From Psococerastis gibbosa (lineage: Eukaryota; Arthropoda; Insecta; Psocodea; Psocidae), in NCBI GenBank assembly GCA_963971405.1, contig OZ020487.1, positions 19,577,371-19,641,370 of the forward strand: a DNA stretch of 64,000 nucleotides, read 5' to 3'. A program made the translations under genes and the position numbers. The notes under the pieces are model-generated. The model was not told the DNA's origin and ran no database searches. It saw only the letters and a list, made by a program, of their open reading frames with translations. Position 1 is the first letter of the stretch. Each line of letters starts with the position of its first letter. Below are positions 48,664-60,672 of the stretch, in pieces.

Positions 48664-51177
48664 GAGCCAAAAAAAGCAAAATTAAGACACCTATATCTTT
48701 TTAATACCTTTAAAAAAAATAAAATAAGTAATTAGCTATTTTTCGTATTCTTGCCGTATGAATTTTTTTAAGCTATATTTACACCGATGAACACGCAGGA
48801 GCAATTGCTCAATGTTAAGTACAATACATTGAGCCAAAATAAGCAAAATAAAGACACCTATATCTTTTTAAAACCTTTAAAAAAAAATAAGTAAATAGCT
48901 ATTTTTCTTATTCTTGTCGAATGAATTTTTTTTAGCCACATTTACGCCGATGAACACGCAGGAACAATTGCTCAGTGTTAAGAACAATACAATGAGCCAA
49001 AATAAGCAAAATTAAGACACCTATATCTTTTTAAAACCTTTAAAAAAAATAAAATAAGCAAATAGCTATTTTTCTTATTCTTGTCGAATGAATTTTTTTT
49101 AGCTACATTTACACCGATGAACACGCAGGAGCAATTGCTCAATGTTAAGTACAATACAATGAGCCAAAATAAGCAAAATTAAGACACTCATATCATATCA
49201 AGACCTTAAAAAAAAAAAATAAGTATATAGCTATTTTTCGTATTCTTGCCGAATGAATTTTTTGTAGCTACATTTACACCGATGAACACGCTGGAGCAAT
49301 TGCCTAATGTTAGATACAGTACAGTGAGCCAAAATAAGCAAAATTAAAACACCTATATCTTTTTAAAACCTTTAAAAAAAATAAAATAAGTAAATAGCTA
49401 TTTTTCTTATTCTTGTCGAATGAATTTTTTTTAGCTACATTTACACCGATGAACACGCAGGAGCAATTGCTCAATGTTAAGTACAATACAATGAGCCAAA
49501 ATAAGCAAAATTAAGACACCTATATCTTTTTAAAACCTTTAAAAAAAATAAAATAAGTAAATAGCTATTTTTCGTATTCTTGCCGTATGAATTTTTTTAA
49601 GCTTCATTTACACCGATGAACACGAAGGAGCAATTGCTCAATGTTAAGTACAATACATTGAGCCAAAATAAGCAAAATAAAGACACCTATATCTTTTTAA
49701 AACCTTTAAAAAAAAAATAAGTAAATAGCTATTTTTCTTATTCTTGTCGAATGAATTTTTTTTAGCCACATTTACGCCGATGAACACGCAGGAACAATTG
49801 CTCAGTGTTAAGTACAATACAATGAGCCAAAATAAGCAAAATTAAGACACCTATATCTTTTTAAAACCTTTAAAAAAAAATAAAATAAGCAAATAGCTAT
49901 TTTTCTTATTCTTGTCGAATGAATTTTTTTTAGCTACATTCACAACGATGAACACGCAGGAGCAATTGCTCAATGTTAAGTACAATACAGTGAGCCAAAA
50001 TAAGCAAAATTAAGACACTCATATCATATCAAGACCTTTAAAAAAAAAAATAAGTATATAGCTATTTTTCGTATTCTTGTCGAATGAATTTTTTGTAGCT
50101 ACATTTACACCGATGAACACGCTGGAGCAATTGCATAATGGTAGATACAATACAATGAGCCAAAATAAGCAAAATTAAGACACTCATATCATATCAAGAC
50201 CTTAAAAAAAAAAAATAAGTATATAGCTATTTTTCGTATTCTTGCCGAATGAATTTTTTGTAGCTACATTTACACCGATGAACACGCTGGAGCAATTGCC
50301 TAATGTTAGATACAGTACAGTGAGCCAAAATAAGCAAAATTAAGACACCTATATCTTTTTAAAACCTTTAAAAAAAAATAAAATAAGTAATTAGCTATTT
50401 TTCGTATTCTTGCCGTATGAATTTTTTTAAGCCACATTTACACCGATGAACACGCAAGAACAATCGCTCAATGTTAAGTACAATACAATGAGCCAAAATA
50501 AGCAAAATTAAGACACCTATATCTTTTGAAAACCTTTAAAAAAAATAAAATAAGTAATTAGCTATTTTTCGTATTCTTGCCGTATGAATTTTTTTTAGCT
50601 ACATTTACACCGATGAACACGCAGGAGCAATTGCTCAATGTTAAGTACGATACAATGAGCCAAAATAAGCAAAATTAAGACACTCATATCATATCAAGAC
50701 CTTTAAAAAAAAAAATAAGTATATAGCTATTTTTCGTATTCTTGTCGAATGAATTTTTTGTAGCTACATTTACACCGATGAACACGCTGGAGCAATTGCC
50801 TAATGTTAGATACAGTACAATGAGCCAATCAGGAGCAATTGCTCAATGTTAAGTTCAATACAATGAGCCAAAATAAGCAAAATTAAGACACCGTATCATA
50901 TCAAGACCTTTAAAAAAAATAAAATAAGGAAATAGCTATTTTTTTTATTCTTGTCGAATGAATTTTTTTAGCAACATTTAAACCGATGAACACGCAGGAG
51001 CAATTGCTCAATGTCAAGTACAATACAACGAGCCAAAATAAGCAAAATTAAGACACCTATATCTTTTTAAAACCTTTAAAAAAATAAAATAAATAAATAG
51101 CTATTTTTCCTATTCTTGTCGAATGAATTTTTTTTAGCTTCATTTACACCGATGAACACGCAGGAGCAATTGCTTTA
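48664..51177. repeat. 2861-bp tandem duplication, copy 2 (incomplete)
   Basis: It follows 45803 onward at +2861 to about 51177. The older block order ('gctttatg', 'cacccgtgtc') then resumes instead of the joint seen at 48316. One D monomer near 49555 has 'aagtaaatagc' where the matched copy at 46690 has 'aagtaattagc', which repairs its left palindrome. Confidence 0.83.
50822..50864. repeat. Truncated 43-bp monomer, copy 5
   Basis: The joint is the same, at +2861 from copy 4. The following block reads 'gatgaac' where copies at 31565 and 43435 have 'gattaac', so this copy kept the more canonical base or regained it. Confidence 0.92.
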
Positions 51178-52693
51178 TGTTAAGTACAATGCAATGAGCC
51201 AAAATAAGCCAAATTAAGACACCCGTGTCATATCAAGACCTTAAAAAAAAAAAAAATAAGTATATAGCTATTTTTCTTATTCTTGTCGAATGAATTTTTT
51301 GTAGCTACATTTACACCGATGAACACGCAGGAGCAAGTGGCCAATGTTAAGTACAATACAATGAGCCTAAATAAGCAAAATTAAGACACCTATATCTTTA
51401 TAAGACCTTTAAAAAAAATAAAATAAGTAAATAGCTATTTTTCTTATTCTTGCCGAATGAATTTTTTTTAGCCACATTTACACCGATGAACACGCATGAA
51501 CAATTGCTCAATGTTAAGTTCAATACAATGAGCCAAAATAAGCAAAATTAAGACACCGTTATCATATCAAGACCTATAAAAAAAAAAAAATAAGTAAATA
51601 GCTATTTTTTTTATTCTTGTCGAATGAATTTTTTTAGCAACATTTAAACCGATAAACACGCAGGAGCAATTGCTCAATGTCAAGTACAATAAAATGAGCC
51701 AAAATAAGCAAAATTAAGACACCTATATCTTTTAAGAACCTTTAAAAAAATAAAATAAGTAAATAGCTATTTTTCCTATTCTTGTCGAATGAATTTTTTT
51801 TAGCTACATTTACACCGATGAACACGCAGGAGCAATTGCTCAATGTTAAGTACAATACAATGAGCCAAAATAAGCCAAATTAAGACACCCGTGTCATATC
51901 AAGACCTTTAAAAAAAAAAAAATAAGTATATAGCTATTTTTCTTATTCTTGTCGAATGAATTTTTTGTAGCTACATTTACACCGATGTACAAGCAGGAGC
52001 AAGTGGTCAATGTTAAGTACAATACATTGAGCCAAAATAAGCAAAATTAAGACACCTTTATCTTTTTGAAACCTTTAAAAAAAATAAAATAAGTAATTAG
52101 CTATTTTTCTTATTCTTGTCGAATGAATTTTTTTTAGCCACATTTACACCGATGAACACACAGGAACAATTGCTCAATGTTAAGTACAATACATTGAGCC
52201 AAAATAAGCAAAATAAAGACACCTGTATCTTTTTAAAACCTTTAAAAAAAATAAATTAAGTAAATAGCTATTTTTCTTATTCTTGTCGAATGAATTTTTT
52301 TTAGCAACATTTAAACCGATGAACACGCAGGAACAATTGCTCAATGTTAAGTACGATACAATGAGCCAAAATAAGCAAAATTAAGACACCTATATCTTTT
52401 TAAAACCTTTAAAAAAATAAAATAAGTAAATAGCTATTTTTCTTATTCTTGTCGAATGAATTTTTTTTAGCTACATTTACACCGATGAACACGCAGGAGC
52501 AAGGGGTCAATGTTAAGTACAATACAGTGAGCCTTAATAAGCAAAATTAAGACACCTATATCTTTTTAAGACCTTTAAAAAAAAAAATAAGTAAATAGCT
52601 ATTTTTCTTATTCTTGTCGAATGAATTTTTTTTAGCTACATTTACACCGATGAACACGCAGGAACAATTGCTCAATGTTAAGTACAATACAAT
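51178..52693. repeat. Tail of divergent block and irregular monomers
   Basis: To about 51725 this matches the block at 31607-32150 and 43480-44030. It then departs at 'tcttttaagaacc', and the following monomers are irregular B, F and A types. Markers include 'cacccgtgtc' near 51888, 'gatgtacaagc' near 51985, 'aacacacagg' near 52155, 'cacctgtatc' near 52221, 'ataaattaag' near 52250, 'gcaaggggtc' near 52500 and 'gagccttaataag' at 52529. C and D monomers are scarce. No long identical partner was seen elsewhere in the window, apart from the 'gagccttaataag' stretch shared with 62168. Confidence 0.75.
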
Positions 52694-53359
52694 GAGCCAA
52701 AATAAGCAAAACTAAGACACCTATATCTTTTTAAAACCTTTAAAAAAAATAAAATAAGTAAATAGCTATTTTTCATATTCTTGTCGAATGAATTTTTTTT
52801 AGCTACATTTACACCGATGAACACGCAGGAGCAAGTGGCCAATGTTAAGTACAATACAGTGAGCCTAAATAAGCAAAATTAAGACACTCATATCATATCA
52901 AGACCTTTAAAAAAAAAAATAAGTATATAGCTATTTTTCGTATTCTTGTCGAATGAATTTTTTGTAGCTACATTTACACCGATGAACACGCTGGAGCAAT
53001 TGCCTAATGTTAGATACAGTACAGTGAGCCAAAATAAGCAAAACTAAGACACCTATATCTTTTTAAAACCTTTAAAAAAAATAAAATAAGTAATTAGCTA
53101 TTTTTCGTATTCTTGCCGTTTGAATTTTTTCAAGCTACATTTACACCGATGAACACGCAGGAGCAATTTCTCAATGTTAAGTACAATACAATGAGCCAAA
53201 ATAAGCAAAACAAAGACACCTTTATTTTTTTAAAACCTTTAAAAAAAATAAAATAAGTAAATAGCTATTTTTCTTATTCTTGTCGAATGAATTTTTTTTA
53301 GCTACATTTACACCGATGAACACGCAGGAACAATTGCTCAATGTTAAGTACAATACAAT
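52694..53359. repeat. 666-bp four-monomer tandem duplication, copy 1 (B C D A)
   Basis: The monomers are B 52694 ('aaaactaag', 'ttcatattc'), C 52861 ('gagcctaaat'), D 53026 ('gccgtttg', 'ttttttcaagc', 'gcaatttctc') and A 53193 ('aaaacaaagac'). The next 666 bp repeat them in the same order with the same private changes. This is the only place where a pure four-monomer unit is directly duplicated, and it shows that the basic set can be an amplification unit. Confidence 0.88.
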
Positions 53360-54025
53360 GAGCCAAAATAAGCAAAACTAAGACACCTATATCTTTTTAA
53401 AACCTTTAAAAAAAATAAAATAAGTAAATAGCTATTTTTCATATTCTTGTCGAATGAATTTTTTTTAGCTACATTTACACCGATGAACACGCAGGAGCAA
53501 GTGGCCAATGTTAAGTACAATACAGTGAGCCTAAATAAGCAAAATTAAGACACTCATATCATATCAAGACCTTTAAAAAAAAAAATAAGTATATAGCTAT
53601 TTTTCGTATTCTTGTCGAATGAATTTTTTGTAGCTACATTTACACCGATGAACACGCTGGAGCAATTGCCTAATGTTAGATACAGTACAGTGAGCCAAAA
53701 TAAGCAAAACTAAGACACCTATATCTTTTTAAAACCTTTAAAAAAAATAAAATAAGTAATTAGCTATTTTTCGTATTCTTGCCGTTTGAATTTTTTCAAG
53801 CTACATTTACACCGATGAACACGCAGGAGCAATTTCTCAATGTTAAGTACAATACAATGAGCCAAAATAAGCAAAACAAAGACACCTATATTTTTTTAAA
53901 ACCTTTAAAAAAAATAAAATAAGTAAATAGCTATTTTTCTTATTCTTGTCGAATGAATTTTTTTTAGCTACATTTACACCGATGAACACGCAGGAACAAT
54001 TGCTCAATGTTAAGTACAATACAAT
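53360..54025. repeat. 666-bp four-monomer tandem duplication, copy 2
   Basis: It carries the same series B 53360, C 53527, D 53692, A 53859, with all the private changes of copy 1. The one difference I noticed is 'cacctatattttt' where copy 1 has 'cacctttattttt'. The near-identity indicates a recent event. Confidence 0.88.
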
Positions 54026-54690
54026 GAGCCAAAATAAGCCAAATTAAGACACCCGTGTCATATCAAGACCTTTAAAAAAATAAAATAAGTATATAGCTAT
54101 TTTTCGTATTCTTGTCGAATGAATTTTTTGTAGCTACATTTACACCGATGTACAAGCAGGAGCAAGTGGTCAATGTTAAGTACAATACAATGAGCCTAAA
54201 TAAGCAAAATTAAGACACCTATATCTTTTAAAGACCTTTAAAAAAATAAAATAAGTAAATAGCTATTTTTCTTATTCTTGTCGAATGAATTTTTTTTAGC
54301 TACATTTACACCGATGAACACGCAGGAGCAATTGCTCAATGTTAAGTACAATACAATGAGCCACAATAAGCAAAATTAAGACACCCTTATGATATCAAGA
54401 CCTTTAAAAAAAATAAAATAAGTAAATAGCTATTTTTTTTATTCTTGTCGAATGAATTTTTTTTAGCTACATTTACACCGATGAACATGCCGGAGCAATT
54501 GCTCAATGTTAGTGCAATACAATGAGGCAAAATAAGCAAAATTAAGACACCCATATCATTTCAAGACCTTTAAAAAAAATAAAATAAGGAAATATCTATT
54601 TTTCTTATTCTTGTCGAATGAATTTTTTTTAGCCACATTTACACCGATGAACACGCAAGAACAATTGCTCAATGTTAAGTACAATACAAT
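54026..54690. repeat. F monomer and most divergent monomers of the window
   Basis: F (54026) and a 'gcctaaat' monomer (54192) resemble 6488-6820. Two outliers follow. The first, 54358-54523, has 'gagccacaataag', 'cacccttatgatatc' and 'gaacatgccggagc'. The second, 54524-54690, opens with 'gaggc' instead of gagcc after 'gttagtgcaatac' and has 'catttcaagacc' and 'aaatatctattt', which breaks the left palindrome. The second ends with the 'cgcaagaac' tail of the 'aaaggcacc' A monomer and so leads into a Z unit. Confidence 0.78.
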
Positions 54691-56516
54691 GAGCCAAAAT
54701 AAGCAAAATTAAGACACCTATATCTTTTTAAAACCTTTAAAAAAAATAAAATAAGTAAATAGCTATTTTTCTTATTCTTGTCGAATGAATTTTTTTTAGC
54801 TACATTTACACCGATGAACACGCAGGAGCAATTGGTCAATGTTAAGTACGATACATTGAGCCAAAATAAGCAAAATTAAGACACTCATATCATATCAAGA
54901 CCTTTAAAAAAAAAAATAAGTATATAGCTATTTTTCGTATTCTTGCCGTATGAATTTTTTTAAGCTATATTTACACCGATGAACACGCAGGAGCAATTGC
55001 TCAATGTTAAGTACAATACATTGAGCCAAAATAAGCAAAATAAAGACACCTATATCTTTTTAAAACCTTTAAAAAAAAATAAGTAAATAGCTATTTTTCT
55101 TATTCTTGTCGAATGAATTTTTTTTAGCCACATTTACGCCGATGAACACGCAGGAACAATTGCTCAATGTTAAGAACAATACAATGAGCCAAAATAAGCA
55201 AAATTAAGACACCTATATCTTTTTAAAACCTTTAAAAAAAATAAAATAAGCAAATAGCTATTTTTCTTATTCTTGTCGAATGAATTTTTTTTAGCTACAT
55301 TTACACCGATGAACACGCAGGAGCAATTGCTCAATGTTAAGTACAATACAATGAGCCAAAATAAGCAAAATTAAGACACTCATATCATATCAAGACCTTA
55401 AAAAAAAAAAATAAGTATATAGCTATTTTTCGTATTCTTGTCGAATGAATTTTTTGTAGCTACATTTACACCGATGAACACGCTGGAGCAATTGCCTAAT
55501 GTTAGATACAGTACAGTGAGCCAAAATAAGCAAAATTAAAACACCTATATCTTTTTAAAACCTTTAAAAAAAATAAAATAAGCAAATAGCTATTTTTCTT
55601 ATTCTTGTCGAATGAATTTTTTTTAGCTACATTTACACCGATGAACACGCAGGAGCAATTGCTCAATGTTAAGTACAATACAATGAGCCAAAATAAGCAA
55701 AATTAAGACACCTATATCTTTTTAAAACCTTTAAAAAAAATAAAATAAGTAATTAGCTATTTTTCGTATTCTTGCCGTATGAATTTTTTTAAGCTACATT
55801 TACACCGATGAACACGCATGAGCAATTGCTCAATGTTAAGTACAATACATGGAGCCAAAATAAGCAAAATAAAGACACCTATATCTTTTTAAAACCTTTA
55901 AAAAAAAAAAATAAGTAAATAGCTATTTTTCTTATTCTTGTCGAATGAATTTTTTTTAGCCACATTTACACCGATGAACACGCAATAACAATTGCTCAAT
56001 GTTAAGTACAATACAGTGAGCCAAAATTAGCAAAATTAAGACACCTATATCTTTTTAAAACCTTTAAAAAAATAAAATAAGTAAATAGCTATTTTTCTTA
56101 TTCTTGTCGAATGAATTTTTTTCAGCTACATTTACACCGATGAACACGCAGGAGCAATTGCTCAATGTTAAGTACAATACAATGAGCCAAAATAAGCAAA
56201 ATTAAGACACTCATATCATATCAAGACCTTTAAATAAAAAAATAAGTATATAGCTATTTTTCGTATTCTTGTCGAATGAATTTTTTGTAGCTACATTTAC
56301 ACCGATGAACACGCTGGAGCAATTGCCTAATGTTAGATACAGTACAGTGAGCCAAAATAACCAAAATTAAGACACCTATATCTTTTTAAAACCTTTAAAA
56401 AAAAATAAAATAAGTAATTAGCTATTTTTCGTATTCTTGCCGTATGAATTTTTTTAAGCTTCATTTACACCGATGAACACGAAGGAGCAATTGCTCAATG
56501 TTAAGTACAATACATT
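54524..56516. repeat. Z-type unit shortened to 12 monomers (1993 bp)
   Basis: It matches the 13-mer, except that its first monomer is the divergent 'gaggc' copy and C plus D* are fused into one hybrid (54858-55022), removing 167 bp. B' here has 'aagcaaatag' rather than 'aagtaaatag'. It ends with the 'aaccaaaatt' D before the 'aaaggcacc' A at 56517. Confidence 0.83.
54858..55022. repeat. Hybrid C/D monomer
   Basis: It starts as the C with 'gatacattgagcc' and 'cactcatatc', 'tatatagc', then reads 'ttcgtattcttgccgtatg' and 'ttaagctat' of D*. C and D are identical in 'gctatttttcgtattcttg', and the exchange must lie within or beside that shared stretch. It removed exactly one monomer length. Confidence 0.84.
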
Positions 56517-57847
56517 GAGCCAAAATGAGCAAAATAAAGGCACCTATATCTTTTTAAAACCTTTAAAAAAAATAAAATAAGTAAATAGCTATTTTTCTTA
56601 TTCTTGTCGAATGAATTTTTTTTAGCCACATTTACACCGATGAACACGCAAGAACAATTGCTCAATGTTAAGTACAATACAATGAGCCAAAATAAGCAAA
56701 ATTAAGACACCTATATCTTTTTAAAACCTTTAAAAAAAATAAAATAAGTAAATAGCTATTTTTCTTATTCTTGTCGAATGAATTTTTTTTAGCTACATTT
56801 ACACCGATGAACACGCAGGAGCAATTGGTCAATGTTAAGTACGATACATTGAGCCAAAATAAGCAAAATTAAGACACTCATATCATATCAAGACCTTTAA
56901 AAAAAAAAATAAGTATATAGCTATTTTTCGTATTCTTGTCGAATGAATTTTTTGTAGCTACATTTACACCGATGAACACGCTGGAGCAATTGCATAATGT
57001 TAGATACAATACAATGAGCCAAAAAAAGCAAAATTAAGACACCTATATCTTTTTAAAACCTTTAAAAAAAATAAAATAAGTAATTAGCTATTTTTCGTAT
57101 TCTTGCCGTATGAATTTTTTTAAGCTACATTTACACCGATGAACACGCATGAGCAATTGCTCAATGTTAAGTACAATACATGGAGCCAAAATAAGCAAAA
57201 TAAAGACACCTATATCTTTTTAAAACCTTTAAAAAAAAAAAATAAGTAAATAGCTATTTTTCTTATTCTTGTCGAATGAATTTTTTTTAGCCACATTTAC
57301 ACCGATGAACACGCAATAACAATTGCTCAATGTTAAGTACAATACAGTGAGCCAAAATTAGCAAAATTAAGACACCTATATCTTTTTAAAACCTTTAAAA
57401 AAATAAAATAAGTAAATAGCTATTTTTCTTATTCTTGTCGAATGAATTTTTTTCAGCTACATTTACACCGATGAACACGCAGGAGCAATTGCTCAATGTT
57501 AAGTACAATACAATGAGCCAAAATAAGCAAAATTAAGACACTCATATCATATCAAGACCTTTAAATAAAAAAATAAGTATATAGCTATTTTTCGTATTCT
57601 TGTCGAATGAATTTTTTGTAGCTACATTTACACCGATGAACACGCTGGAGCAATTGCCTAATGTTAGATACAGTACAGTGAGCCAAAATAACCAAAATTA
57701 AGACACCTATATCTTTTTAAAACCTTTAAAAAAAAATAAAATAAGTAATTAGCTATTTTTCGTATTCTTGCCGTATGAATTTTTTTAAGCTTCATTTACA
57801 CCGATGAACACGAAGGAGCAATTGCTCAATGTTAAGTACAATACATT
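56517..57847. repeat. Z-type unit shortened to 8 monomers (1331 bp)
   Basis: After A, B, C and the first half of D* (57016), the sequence passes to the D with 'aagctac' and 'cgcatgagc'. Five monomers (A B C B' D equivalent) of the 13-mer are therefore missing. The hybrid reads 'gagccaaaaaaagc' followed by 'tttttaaaacc', whereas intact D* has 'tttttaatacc'. The rest (A cgcaataac, B, C, D aaccaaaatt) is regular. Confidence 0.85.
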
Positions 57848-60672
57848 GAGCCAAAATGAGCAAAATAAAGGCACCTATATCTTTTTAAAACCTTTAAAAA
57901 AAATAAAATAAGTAAATAGCTATTTTTCTTATTCTTGTCGAATGAATTTTTTTTAGCCACATTTACACCGATGAACACGCAAGAACAATTGCTCAATGTT
58001 AAGTACAATACAAGGAGCCAAAATAAGCAAAATTAAGACACCTATATCTTTTTAAAACCTTTAAAAAAAATTAAATAAGTAAATAGCTATTTTTCTTATT
58101 CTTGTCGAATGAATTTTTTTTAGCTACATTTACACCGATGAACACGCAGGAGCAATTGGTCAATGTTAAGTACGATACATTGAGCCAAAATAAGCAAAAT
58201 TAAGACACTCATATCATATCAAGACCTTTAAAAAAAAAAATAAGTATATAGCTATTTTTCGTATTCTTGTCGAATGAATTTTTTGTAGCTACATTTACAC
58301 CGATGAACACGCTGGAGCAATTGCATAATGTTAGATACAATACAATGAGCCAAAAAAAGCAAAATTAAGACACCTATATCTTTTTAATACCTTTAAAAAA
58401 AATAAAATAAGTAATTAGCTATTTTTCGTATTCTTGCCGTATGAATTTTTTTAAGCTATATTTACACCGATGAACACGCAGGAGCAATTGCTCAATGTTA
58501 AGTACAATACATTGAGCCAAAATAAGCAAAATAAAGACACCTATATCTTTTTAAAACCTTTAAAAAAAAATAAGTAAATAGCTATTTTTCTTATTCTTGT
58601 CGAATGAATTTTTTTTAGCCACATTTACGCCGATGAACACGCAGGAACAATTGCTCAGTGTTAAGAACAATACATTGAGCCAAAATAAGCAAAATTAAGA
58701 CACCTATATCTTTTTAAAACCTTTAAAAAAAATAAAATAAGCAAATAGCTATTTTTCTTATTCTTGTCGAATGAATTTTTTTTAGCTACATTTACACCGA
58801 TGAACACGCAGGAGCAATTGCTCAATGTTAAGTACAATACAATGAGCCAAAATAAGCAAAATTAAGACACTCATATCATATCAAGACCTTAAAAAAAAAA
58901 AATAAGTATATAGCTATTTTTCGTATTCTTGTCGAATGAATTTTTTGTAGCTACATTTACACCGATGAACACGCTGGGGCAATTGCCTAATGTTAGATAC
59001 AGTACAGTGAGCCAAAATAAGCAAAATTAAAACACCTATATCTTTTTAAAACCTTTAAAAAAAATAAAATAAGTAAATAGCTATTTTTCTTATTCTTGTC
59101 GAATGAATTTTTTTTAGCTACATTTACACCGACGAACACGCAGGAGCAATTGCTCAATGTTAAGTACAATACAATGAGCCAAAATAAGCAAAATTAAGAC
59201 ACCTATATCTTTTTAAAACCTTTAAAAAAAATAAAATAAGTAATTAGCTATTTTTCGTATTCTTGCCGTATGAATTTTTTTAAGCTACATTTACACCGAT
59301 GAACACGCATGAGCAATTGCTCAATGTTAAGTACAATACATGGAGCCAAAATAAGCAAAATAAAGACACCTATATCTTTTTAAAACCTTTAAAAAAAAAA
59401 AATAAGTAAATAGCTATTTTTCTTATTCTTGTCGAATGAATTTTTTTTAGCCACATTTACACCGATGAACACGCAAGAACAATTGCTCAATGTTAAGTAC
59501 AATACAATGAGCCAAAATAAGCAAAATTAAGACACCTATATCTTTTTAAAACCTTTAAAAAAAATAAAATAAGTAAATAGCTATTTTTCTTATTCTTGTC
59601 GAATGAATTTTTTTTAGCTACATTTACACCGATGAACACGCAGGAGCAATTGGTCAATGTTAAGTACGATACATTGAGCCAAAATAAGCAAAATTAAGAC
59701 ACTCATATCATATCAAGACCTTTAAAAAAAAAAATAAGTATATAGCTATTTTTCGTATTCATGTCGAATGAATTTTTTGTAGCTACATTTACACCGATGA
59801 ACACGCTGGAGCAATTGCATAATGTTAGATACAATACAATGAGCCAAAAAAAGCAAAATTAAGACACCTATATCTTTTTAAAACCTTTAAAAAAAATAAA
59901 ATAAGTAATTAGCTATTTTTCGTATTCTTGCCGTATGAATTTTTTTAAGCTACATTTACACCGATGAACACGCATGAGCAATTGCTCAATGTTAAGTACA
60001 ATACATGGAGCCAAAATAAGCAAAATAAAGACACCTATATCTTTTTAAAACCTTTAAAAAAAAAAAATAAGTAAATAGCTATTTTTCTTATTCTTGTCGA
60101 ATGAATTTTTTTTAGCCACATTTACACCGATGAACACGCAATAACAATTGCTCAATGTTAAGTACAATACAGTGAGCCAAAATTAGCAAAATTAAGACAC
60201 CTATATCTTTTTAAAACCTTTAAAAAAATAAAATAAGTAAATAGCTATTTTTCTTATTCTTGTCGAATGAATTTTTTTCAGCTACATTTACACCGATGAA
60301 CACGCAGGAGCAATTGCTCAATGTTAAGTACAATACAATGAGCCAAAATAAGCAAAATTAAGACACTCATATCATATCAAGACCTTTAAATAAAAAAATA
60401 AGTATATAGCTATTTTTCGTATTCTTGTCGAATGAATTTTTTGTAGCTACATTTACACCGATGAACACGCTGGAGCAATTGCCTAATGTTAGATACAGTA
60501 CAGTGAGCCAAAATAACCAAAATTAAGACACCTATATCTTTTTAAAACCTTTAAAAAAAAATAAAATAAGTAATTAGCTATTTTTCGTATTCTTGCCGTA
60601 TGAATTTTTTTAAGCTTCATTTACACCGATGAACACGAAGGAGCAATTGCTCAATGTTAAGTACAATACATT
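57848..60672. repeat. Z-type unit of 17 monomers (2825 bp, 9+8)
   Basis: It starts as a full Z with D* at 58347 and B' near 59010. The 'atggagcc' A at about 59342 ends 'cgcaagaac', like the 'aaaggcacc' A, so the unit re-enters at B and passes a second D* (59841) of the shortened 8-mer type. It is two unequal-exchange products back to back. Private changes: 'gctggggc' near 58974, 'cgacgaac' near 59131, 'attaaataag' near 58070, 'attcatgtcg' near 59758. Confidence 0.83.
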
